A stretch of DNA of 14,356 bases from contig CAZPMT010000142.1 of NCBI GenBank assembly GCA_964587655.1, forward strand, positions 1 through 14,356, written 5' to 3'. Numbering within the stretch: position 1 is the first letter of the stretch; each line of letters opens with the position of its first letter. Of this stretch, positions 1-7,400 are shown piece after piece. A model generated the notes under the pieces. The model had not been told where the DNA came from and did no database searches. It saw only the letters and a program-made list of their open reading frames with translations. This DNA is from CAZPMT01 sp964587655 (GTDB lineage Bacteria > Hydrogenedentota > Hydrogenedentia > Hydrogenedentales > SLHB01). Position numbers and translations under genes: made by a program.

Positions 1-796
1 ATTTTATGAACGTTTCAACGCAAGAAACTGAAAAGTTCACAGGCTCTGAGCCGTCAAAGCGCTTATCTTGATAGAGGACAATACGGGCGACCGGCTCCAG
101 CCGGGGAATACGAGAAAGGAGGTCATATCCCGTCTGAGGAATGTGTTGCAGGACACGGGTTTCGTCCTCGCTCAGGGTTTCGCCGCCTCTAGCTTTTGCG
201 ATCAAATCGCGAGGGAGCGCAATACTCCCGATCCTTGACAAGAGTGCCGCGAGTTCGATTTCCCAAAGGTTCGTGAGCTTCAAGACCCGTGCGATCGACC
301 GAGTGGTTCCGCGCAAGTGAAGCGCTTGCCCAAACGCATCGGGATCGGCCCATGACAAGATCTCCACGAGCAGTTCAAGGGCGCCGTTGAGAGTATCTTC
401 CAGGATTGTCTTTTCCGCGGTGATCAGACGGTATTGGTTGATTCCCGCCGCGAGCGCTTTGCCCATGGCTTCCGCGGGACAGGGCTTTGTAAGAAACCGG
501 AAAATGCTGCCCTCATTCACTGCTTCGATGGCAGTGTTCATGTCCACGTTGCCGGTCAGCATCATCCGGACAGTCTCGGGGGCTTCTTCCTTCACGCGCG
601 CAAGCAATTCAATCCCGTTCATGCCGGGCATGTTCATGTCGGCCACGACTACCGCATACGGACCGTCCTTCGCCAGGCGCATCAGGCCTTCTATCCCGCC
701 CTCCGCGGTGTCCACGTGAAGAACGCTTTGGAGCTTCCGTTGATACGCTTCCAGGACGTTTGCGTCATCATCTACAAACAGAATTTTGTCTTTCAT
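1..796 (-). CDS. Response regulator with C-terminal degenerate HD (HD-GYP-like) domain, 3' end outside the window
   Basis: 265 codons are visible and the frame is still open at the window edge. Residues 1-120 form a CheY-like receiver: acidic pair FVDDD near the start, phospho-acceptor Asp53 in VVADMNMPG, Thr81, and Lys104 in FLTKPC. Residues about 125-265 align with the RpfG/HD-GYP class of c-di-GMP phosphodiesterases. The catalytic HD dyad expected in LLHDIGK reads LLSRIGS here, and the HHExxDGxGYP segment reads YQDKRFDGSEP. The metal-dependent activity is therefore probably lost and the domain may serve as a signalling or protein-binding module. The start ATG lies in an ATGA overlap with the stop of the upstream receiver-HDOD gene, with AAAGGA a few bases before it, so translational coupling is likely. 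The true C-terminus is not seen. Confidence 0.85.
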   Translation of the reverse strand, partial: MKDKILFVDDDANVLEAYQRKLQSVLHVDTAEGGIEGLMRLAKDGPYAVVVADMNMPGMNGIELLARVKEEAPETVRMMLTGNVDMNTAIEAVNEGSIFRFLTKPCPAEAMGKALAAGINQYRLITAEKTILEDTLNGALELLVEILSWADPDAFGQALHLRGTTRSIARVLKLTNLWEIELAALLSRIGSIALPRDLIAKARGGETLSEDETRVLQHIPQTGYDLLSRIPRLEPVARIVLYQDKRFDGSEPVNFSVSCVETFIK

Positions 797-2058
797 GGTG
801 TCCTTTCTTCCCGACCGGCTGTATCAAGATCGATACCGCCGGCTGTATCAAGATCGATACCGCCGGGCAAGACCGCGAACGCTTTGCGCCACCCATCAAC
901 ACGCTCCCGAAGACCCAGCGTCTCAAGGTATTCCAGACTGAGCTGCCCGCCCACCGCGTTGCCTTCGGTCTGCGCTGTCTCATGGGCAAGAGCATCCGCG
1001 ATATGGACCGCCGTCAGGGGAGCAAAACTCCGCGAAATACATTGACTTGGGTTGTGGTGAAACGCCACGGCCTCCACGATGGAGTCCGGCAATCCCCAGA
1101 TACCGAGCAGATAGGCGCCGATCTCCGCGTGGGTGCATCCAAAGTTAGCCTTCTCGGCCTGAGCAAGGGATAATTGCCCGGTACAGGCGATTTCTAGGAC
1201 CTTGCTGTACGCTGCCGTGTAGTTTTCGATCAAGATCAGCATGCCGGCATCGTGAAGCAAACCCGCCGTAAAGGCCTCCTTGCTAATGTCTTCGCCAACT
1301 CCCGCGTCCTTGCATATGTCCTGCGCGTAAACCCCGACCAACATGCTGTGATGCCAAAGCGTGTCCAGAGAGAAAGCTGCCGTAATCTTCGTCTTCCTTG
1401 CTTGCGAGAAGACTCCGGCCATCAACACGAGAGCCTTGATAGTATCCAGTCCCAGGAACGTCACAGCCTGGGTTGCGCTGGAAACGTGCTGTCTGAGACC
1501 GAAGAACGCTGAGTTGACCAACTGGAGGACCTTCGCCGTCATCGCCATGTCAGATTCGATGATCTTCCCGACCGTTGCCACCGAGGTCTCCGACGATTGA
1601 AGTTCTCGCGTGAGCTTGGCATAGGCTTCGGGAAGCGCGGGCAACGTTTCAATCCGGGAAATGACCTGTTTGAGCGCGTTGTTACTGAGCAGATCGCGTA
1701 ACGCAAGTGCGCGGTCGACGCAAGACTTCAGCACGGTCGGGTTGCACGGTTTTGCCAGAAACTGGTGGGCCGGACCCACGGAGCGGAATACCGTTTCCTT
1801 GTCCGACTGTCCCGACAGAACAATTCGCACAGTCTGGGGATACTTTTTCATCACTTGGGTTAACAACGTCGCGCCGTCCATACCAGGCATGCGCATGTCT
1901 GACACGATGACGTCAAAGGGCTCCTGTTCCATCCGCTGGAGCGCTTCCGCGCCGCTGAGCGCAAAGACGATGCGCCACTCTTTTCGCAGTGGGAAAAGCA
2001 TCCGCTGGATGGCCTCCAAGACGTTGGGCTCGTCATCGACGAAAAGTACGCGCTTCAT
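793..2058 (-). CDS. Response regulator with HDOD output domain
   Basis: 421 residues. The receiver occupies about 1-120: VDDE near the start, Asp54 in VIVSDMRMPG, and Lys103 in LAKPC. An HDOD domain follows at about 130-340. It shows the LPALPEAYAKL entry motif, LQLVNSAFFG, the AVTFLGLDTIKALVL helix and AGLLHDAGMLIL (His269-Asp270). HDOD domains are HD-related signalling modules that usually lack enzymatic activity and are common as outputs of bacterial response regulators, so the role is inferred to be protein-protein signalling. The start codon shares an ATGA with the end of the upstream receiver-kinase gene and is preceded by GGAG at six bases. The 3' end is also an ATGA overlap with the next gene. 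The last 25 residues contain the octapeptide GGIDLDTA twice in tandem, encoded by a perfect 24-bp DNA duplication, which is not typical of the family. Confidence 0.92.
   Translation of the reverse strand: MKRVLFVDDEPNVLEAIQRMLFPLRKEWRIVFALSGAEALQRMEQEPFDVIVSDMRMPGMDGATLLTQVMKKYPQTVRIVLSGQSDKETVFRSVGPAHQFLAKPCNPTVLKSCVDRALALRDLLSNNALKQVISRIETLPALPEAYAKLTRELQSSETSVATVGKIIESDMAMTAKVLQLVNSAFFGLRQHVSSATQAVTFLGLDTIKALVLMAGVFSQARKTKITAAFSLDTLWHHSMLVGVYAQDICKDAGVGEDISKEAFTAGLLHDAGMLILIENYTAAYSKVLEIACTGQLSLAQAEKANFGCTHAEIGAYLLGIWGLPDSIVEAVAFHHNPSQCISRSFAPLTAVHIADALAHETAQTEGNAVGGQLSLEYLETLGLRERVDGWRKAFAVLPGGIDLDTAGGIDLDTAGREERTP
817..864. repeat. Perfect 24-bp tandem duplication at the 3' end of the HDOD gene
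   Basis: Two identical 24-bp units (817-840 and 841-864) lie in the coding sequence and encode GGIDLDTA twice. Each unit contains the inverted repeat GTATC-N6-GATAC. The array ends 20 bp before the start codon of the next gene on the minus strand. A length of 24 keeps the frame, so copy-number change by slippage would only add or remove eight residues. Confidence 0.9.
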
Positions 2059-4040
2059 GTCAGACTCCGGGTCGCTTCCTCCTGGATAGGCAAACGGACA
2101 ATGAAGGTTGTCCCTTTCCCCATCTCTGTTTCGAAGGTGATGGTCCCGCCATGTTTTTCACAGATCACGTTATGCGCGATTGCCAGCCCTTGGCCTGTCC
2201 CTCTGCCCACTTCTTTGGTCGTGAAGAACGGATCGAACACGCGGTTGCGAGCCTTTTCCGGAATCCCGGTTCCCGTGTCCCGAATCCGGATCTCCGCCCA
2301 ATCGCCATCCCGCCGTGTGGTCACGGTAATCGTGCCCTTCTCCTTACCTTCTTCACGCACAACGCCGGTAATTGCGTGAACGGCGTTTATGAGGATGTTG
2401 AGGATTACCTGGTTGAACTCCCCTGGCAGGCACAAAACGAATGGCAGACCCGAGTCGAATTCCGTGACAACTTCGGCGACGTACTTCCATTCATTCCGTG
2501 CAACCGTGATTGTGCTTTCGATTGCCCGGTTGATATCGATGGGGGTTTTCTCCTCGCTTCCGGGATGCGAGAACTCCTTCATGGCCAAGACGATTCCGGC
2601 CACGCGAGATACCCCGTCAAGGGATTGCCCTATGGCGCGGGGAATCTGGCTCATCAGGTAATCCAGCCCCATATCGGCCGCAGCCGATTCGATGTCCGCG
2701 GCCATGTTGGAGTTGACGGCGCCTTCTTTTGCCGCCGTCAACAGTTCGCCATAGCTGACAAGAAGTCGGCTGATGCTGGAAAACGCATCGCGCAGAAACT
2801 CAAGATTATCGCCAACGTACTGTGTAGGCGTGTTGATCTCATGGGCTATTCCGGCGGCCAGTTGCCCAATGGACTCCAGTTTCTGTGCCTGAATAAGTTG
2901 GACCTCGAGACCGCGACGTTCAGTGATGTCCACGCCCGAGAGGAAGAGCCCCGCGGGTTGACCGGATTCATCCCGGATGGGATTGGCGCTAATCCCGAGG
3001 CACCCTTCTGTTCCGTCGGGACGCTGGTAGTGCACTTCGGGCAGGCGAACGGTTTTGTCCACCATCGGCCATCCACGGATGTGTTTGACGATGGAGGCCC
3101 AATCCCATGGAATACCGGCGTCCTCAAGGTGTTTCCCGATCACACTCTCTTTGGGTAGCCCGAATATTGTCTCAGCCGCGGTATTCCACCGAGCGATGCG
3201 CGCGTCCGTGTCCACCGCGATCAAGAACGAAGACATGGACGCGAGCAGTCTTTCGACCTCGCTGTGGGCTTTCCGGAGTTCCTCTTCCGCCTGCTTCTGC
3301 CTCGTCACGTCGCGCGCGACGCAAACGGCGCCTATCAACTGCCCTGCGGCATCGCGGAGCGGCGATGTGCTTGCCAGGAAGTGTCGTCCCATGTCCGGCA
3401 AGCAGATTTCCTCAAGGTGATACGAGGCCGACGGCAGTAACTCGGCGTTTGCGCCGAATAGCGGCGCCACCTCTTTCCCGCGTGGGCAGTCAGCGTAGGT
3501 TCGCCCGATGGCGTCCTCGGGTGTGCAACCCAGCACCGTCGCTATCGCGCGGTTGACACGAATAAAACGCTGATCCTTGTCCCGGACGGCAATGAGGTCC
3601 GGGACCGTATCGAAAGTAGCTTCCCATTGTTGCGCCACTTCCGTCATGGCCCGTGTCTGAGCGCGCAATTGGCGGTGCGTCACGGCGCGGGCAATGACGC
3701 TGCCAAGCATTTCCAGTACGGGTGGTTTCTCAACAAAATCGAAAGCCCCGGATGTCAAAGCCTTCACGGCGTTGGCCACGCTGCCATAAGATGTGAGCAC
3801 GACGGCGACGCTGTCTATGTCCGATTCCCGCATGGCGGAGAGTAGAGAGAAGCCGTCCATATCGGGCATGTGCAAGTCGATCAAGGCCACGTCGAAGTCG
3901 TTAGCCCGGAGCATCTCCAGGGCGGTCCGCCCACCTGAGGCCGTCGAACAAGAGTAGCCGAGATGCGTTAGCTGGCGGTGAAGCGCGCCTCGCATGAGTT
4001 CCTCGTCATCGACGACTAGTACCGCATGCCTCGTTTCCAT
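2055..4040 (-). CDS. Receiver-PAS-PAS-histidine kinase (first gene of the overlapping cluster)
   Basis: 661 residues, no transmembrane segment, so probably cytoplasmic. An N-terminal receiver (about 1-125) carries the DDE acidic patch, Asp55 in ALIDLHMPD, Thr83, and Lys105 in VEKPP. Two PAS domains follow: about 135-250 ending VARDVTRQKQ, and about 262-378 ending SGVDITERR. Next come the H-box at about 388-410 with His400 in AAGIAHEINTPTQ, and an HATPase: N-box NQVILNILINAVHAI around residue 552, G1 DTGTGIP, F-box FDPFFTTK, G2 GRGTGQGLA. All catalytic motifs look intact. An N-terminal receiver on a kinase suggests it is controlled by an upstream phosphodonor, possibly the large hybrid kinase next door. 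The start ATG at 4040 has GGAG eight bases upstream. The stop overlaps the next gene by ATGA. Confidence 0.93.
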   Translation of the reverse strand: METRHAVLVVDDEELMRGALHRQLTHLGYSCSTASGGRTALEMLRANDFDVALIDLHMPDMDGFSLLSAMRESDIDSVAVVLTSYGSVANAVKALTSGAFDFVEKPPVLEMLGSVIARAVTHRQLRAQTRAMTEVAQQWEATFDTVPDLIAVRDKDQRFIRVNRAIATVLGCTPEDAIGRTYADCPRGKEVAPLFGANAELLPSASYHLEEICLPDMGRHFLASTSPLRDAAGQLIGAVCVARDVTRQKQAEEELRKAHSEVERLLASMSSFLIAVDTDARIARWNTAAETIFGLPKESVIGKHLEDAGIPWDWASIVKHIRGWPMVDKTVRLPEVHYQRPDGTEGCLGISANPIRDESGQPAGLFLSGVDITERRGLEVQLIQAQKLESIGQLAAGIAHEINTPTQYVGDNLEFLRDAFSSISRLLVSYGELLTAAKEGAVNSNMAADIESAAADMGLDYLMSQIPRAIGQSLDGVSRVAGIVLAMKEFSHPGSEEKTPIDINRAIESTITVARNEWKYVAEVVTEFDSGLPFVLCLPGEFNQVILNILINAVHAITGVVREEGKEKGTITVTTRRDGDWAEIRIRDTGTGIPEKARNRVFDPFFTTKEVGRGTGQGLAIAHNVICEKHGGTITFETEMGKGTTFIVRLPIQEEATRSLT

Positions 4041-4133
4041 GCCATGTTCTCCAGTAAGGCCAAACCGCGAGTTCCGGTCAGGCGCCGTGGATTGCCCGGA
4101 TCAGCCCAGATCGAGCGAGGCAAGGCCGATCCT

Positions 4134-4153
4134 ATCGTGCGCTCACGCACGAT
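4134..4153. promoter_or_regulatory. Hairpin or operator-like inverted repeat upstream of the receiver-kinase gene
   Basis: ATCGTGCG (4134-4141), a 4-base spacer CTCA, then CGCACGAT (4146-4153) form a perfect 8-bp inverted repeat about 95 bp upstream of the start at 4040. There is no T-run, so it is not a convincing terminator. It could be a regulator-binding site for the cluster or part of the older palindrome described at 4143-4378. Confidence 0.45.
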
Positions 4154-4158
4154 GATTA

Positions 4159-4343
4159 GTCAACCTAGATTCGGCAGTCAAGATTGAACGTGCTTCCCGA
4201 AATGGTGGACGGCGTGGACTTTGTGGACGACGTGGACGCCGAAAAGGATCACCTGCAGGGTTGCGTCCACTTTGTCCACAACGTCCACTTTGTCCACTAC
4301 TTGGACAAACCCAACTGGCTCCAATTGCCGAATCTAGGGTCAA
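4159..4343. mobile_element. MITE-like palindromic element, 175 bp, with 13-bp terminal inverted repeats and a 5-bp flanking direct repeat
   Basis: The outer arms CCTAGATTCGGCA (4164-4176) and TGCCGAATCTAGG (4326-4338) are perfect reverse complements. Immediately outside them GTCAA occurs in direct orientation on both sides (4159-4163 and 4339-4343), as expected of a target-site duplication. An inner pair of inverted arms (4205-4239 and 4263-4297) matches at 29 of 35 positions and shares exactly the same centre (4251) with the outer arms, so the whole 175 bp is one interrupted palindrome. No transposase is encoded, so it would depend on one supplied in trans. It fills the gap between two minus-strand kinase genes. 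The family is not recognised. Confidence 0.65.
4205..4297. repeat. Inverted (GTGGACnnn)4 / (GTCCACnnn)4 array with 9-bp period
   Basis: GTGGAC recurs four times at 9-bp spacing at 4205, 4214, 4223 and 4232. Its complement GTCCAC recurs four times at 9-bp spacing at 4265, 4274, 4283 and 4292. The two blocks form long hairpin arms around a 23-base loop (4240-4262). The three spacer bases are poorly conserved between arms, while every hexamer is perfect, so the hexamer appears to be the element under constraint or amplification. Translated readings give low-complexity VHFVH/VDDVD-type peptides that should not be taken as genes. Confidence 0.85.
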
Positions 4344-4360
4344 GGGGTTGCAACCCCTTG
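4341..4360. repeat. 20-bp perfect palindrome 3' of the large hybrid kinase gene
   Basis: CAAGGGGTTGCAACCCCTTG equals its own reverse complement. It lies 54-73 bp beyond the stop codon of the minus-strand kinase at 4414 and touches the right-hand GTCAA of the MITE-like element. It can form a 7-bp stem with a 6-base loop. No U-tract follows on either strand, so an intrinsic terminator is possible but not shown. Confidence 0.7.
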
Positions 4361-4413
4361 TCCATCATTCGCGCATGACTGCTGCACGATCGCACCGCTG
4401 CCAAATGGCCACA

Positions 4414-7400
4414 TCAAACAGAAGCGGGATCCTGTATCGTCTTGCCCTTGAAGGAGTGTTCGTCCAGAACTTGCCGGACCACTCTCGCCATTTCCAAGGG
4501 TCTTACGGGTTTCACGAGAACGGCGGATACGCCGATGCCGGTAAGCCGCTCCCTCAGCTCGCCGCCGGTGAATCCAGTGATGAGTATCACGGGCATGTCA
4601 GGGCGAATGCGTCTTACTTCAACGGCCAGTTGCTCGCCCGTCATATTGGGCATCGTCTGGTCAGTCACGATCAGATCGAACAGATTCGGGTGAGCTTTGA
4701 AAGCGGCAAATGCGTCCGCGCTGTTCGTCATCGCCACCACGTCATAGCCAAGCGGCGCGAGCGTCCTTTCCATCAGGTTGGCGAGCACTTCTTCGTCGTC
4801 CAGCACCAAAATGTGTTCATGTCCGCCCTGCACGGGTCTTTCCAGTAATGACGGTTCGGATAGGCCGGGCTCGGCACGGGGCAGGTAGACGCGGAATGTG
4901 CTCCCTTTGCCCACTTCAGTGTAAACAGTGATCACACCGCCGTGCGCGGAAACGATGCCGTGCACGGTGGCGAGTCCTAGACCTGTTCCCTCGCCTTTGG
5001 CTTTCGTGGTGAAGAAAGGCTCGAAGATCCGTTCCTGGACATCCTTGTCCATACCGCATCCCGTATCGCTGACGGAAAGGCGCACATACGGGCCCTCATG
5101 GAGTCCCGGATGGGATTGAATAAGGTGCGAATCCACCTGGAAAGGCTCAACGGATAACGTCAAGACGCCTCCGGCGTCCCGCATGGCATGATAGGCATTG
5201 GTGCAAAGGTTCATGACCACCTGGTGTGCCTGGGTCGGGTCCGCGAGCACCGGACCGGAGTCAGTATCGATGTGGGTGTGGATTTCAATCGTGGTGGGCA
5301 GCGACGGACGCAGGAACTGGAGCGCTTCATTGACAATGATGCCCAGTTCGATCGGTTTGCGTTCTTCCTCGACTTGGCGGCTGAACGTAAGGATCTGGCG
5401 CACAAGGTTCTTGGCGCGATCCGCAGCGCAGAGCACCTGGGTTAAGTCCTTTTGCAGAGGGCTGTCCGGCGCCAGTTCAGACGCCGCTATCTGGCCATAC
5501 CCGATGATGGCCGCGAGCACATTGTTGAAATCGTGCGCTATGCCGCCCGCAAGCGTCCCGATGGCCTCCATCTTCTGCGCCTGCCGCACGCGGGCTTCCA
5601 TAAGGATCTCGTTAGTGATGTCTCGAGAGATCGCCACGCGGCTGACGATGTTGCCGGCGCTGTCCCGCACGGGCGAGATACTTGTTTCCGCTGTGAACTC
5701 GGATCCGTCCTTTCTGCGGGTGACGATGCGTCCACGCCAGACCTCTCCGCGTCCGAGCGTTTCCGCCACTTCACGATCGAGCGTCGTATCGTGGTGCTCG
5801 GCGCTGGGAAGCGTAGCTGCGTTCCGTCCCATGAGCTCGTCGCGGCTATATCCCGTCATGCGTTCGAAGGCGGGGTTGACGTACTGAATTACCCCCTGAC
5901 CGTCTGTTATGATGACGCTCTCAGCCGCCTGGTTGACCGCCATATCCAGCCGTCGCCTTTCCTCCTCCGTCCGCTTACGCTCGGTGATGTCAAGGCAAGT
6001 TCCCACCATGCGGATGGGTTTGCCCGTGTCATCCACAAAGACCTGCCCGCGCGCGTTGATATGCCGGTATTCCCCGTTCGGGAGGAGGACGCGATAGTCG
6101 GTATCATAAGGCCGGCTCTGTTTCATGGCATCGGCCACGTCCTGCTCGACCCGTGCGCAATCGTCCGGGTGCAGTAGGTTGATGAACTGCCGATACCGGG
6201 CGAGTTGTTCGGGTTTGACGCCGAACAACCTGTAGAACTCGTCGGAACCCGTGATCTCGTCCCTGACCGAATCCCATGCCCAGTTTCCGAGGTGAGCTAC
6301 GGCCTGGGCCGCGACGAGGCTTGCCTGGCTCTCTCGCAGCCCATCCTCGGCGCGCTGGCGCTCTTGCTCGACCTCGATGGCATGCAGGGCGAAGCTGACG
6401 TCGCCACAAAGTTCCCGGAACAGCGATTGTTCTTCATCGTCGTCAGCCTCGGCCGCCGGCAGCGCCACCACGAGCACGCCGTAATTGTGCCCCGCGTACT
6501 GCAGCCGCTGGGCAAGGGCCGCCGTGTCGCGGTACGTGTGCGCCAAAGGACACTTGACGCAGTTCACCGCCGTGTCGTGCATGATGACAATGCCCGGCCG
6601 CCCCAGGGCTTCCCGGCAGCACTCCGGCCATTCACCGCGTTCGAGTTGCGTACTAACGGAGGCGAAACCGGTGCCGATGCCCGACTGGGCCGCGGCGTGG
6701 ATTGCCCCCGCCGCGTCAAGCGTGCCGATCCAGGCGGAACGATACCCGCGCGTCTCCGTCAGAATCTCGCAGGCCCGACGCAGGAGCGTATCCCGGTTTT
6801 TCTCATGGGTGATGAGTTGGTTCACGTTGCGGACCGCACGCAGAACCTCGGTCAAGTGCAACAATCTCTCCTCCGTCCGCTTGCGCTCGGTGATGTCCTG
6901 GCCTTGTGCGATCGTGGCCACCGGCGTCTTGCCGTCGGTGGCGATGACATTGGCCGAGTTCCAGAGCACCGTCCGGACCGACCCGTCGAGGTGGAGAATG
7001 GCGATCTCGACCGTTTCCCAACGCGCGCCACTCAGCGTTTTCCGGATGAGGTCCATCGAGCTTTCCACCAAGGCGGGGGGAAAGAGGATTTCGAGCGATT
7101 TCCCGATCACATCGCCCGCTCTTCTTCCCGTCAGCTTTTCAAAGGCCCGATTGAATCGTGTGATCCTGAATTGCGGGTCCCACACGATGATGGGGGCGTT
7201 GGCGTAGTTGAACAGGTTCTCCAGGTATTCATTGGTCTCCCGTAATGCCTCCTCTGCCCGCTTGCGCTCGGTGATGTCCTGGCCTTGTGCGATCGTGGCC
7301 ACCGGCGTCTTGNNNNNNNNNNNNNNNNNNNNNNNNNNNNNNNNNNNNNNNNNNNNNNNNNNNNNNNNNNNNNNNNNNNNNNNNNNNNNNNNNNNNNNNN

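Noticed and set aside
1989..3158. 389-codon plus-strand open frame opposite the receiver-kinase gene
   Set aside because: It is antisense to intact kinase motifs and resembles no protein family.
4129..4163. Minus-strand promoter TTGACT ... TAGGAT upstream of the receiver-kinase gene
   Set aside because: The spacer would be 23 bp, too long for a sigma70 promoter, and the TTGACT overlaps the putative target-site duplication.
4205..4306. CRISPR array
   Set aside because: The repeated unit is only 6 bp with 3-bp spacers, half of it is inverted, and no cas genes are nearby.
4143..4378. Short open frames across the GTGGAC/GTCCAC arrays giving VHFVH- or VDFVD-rich peptides
   Set aside because: They are translations of the 9-bp repeat with no ribosome site, and the palindrome explains the sequence better.
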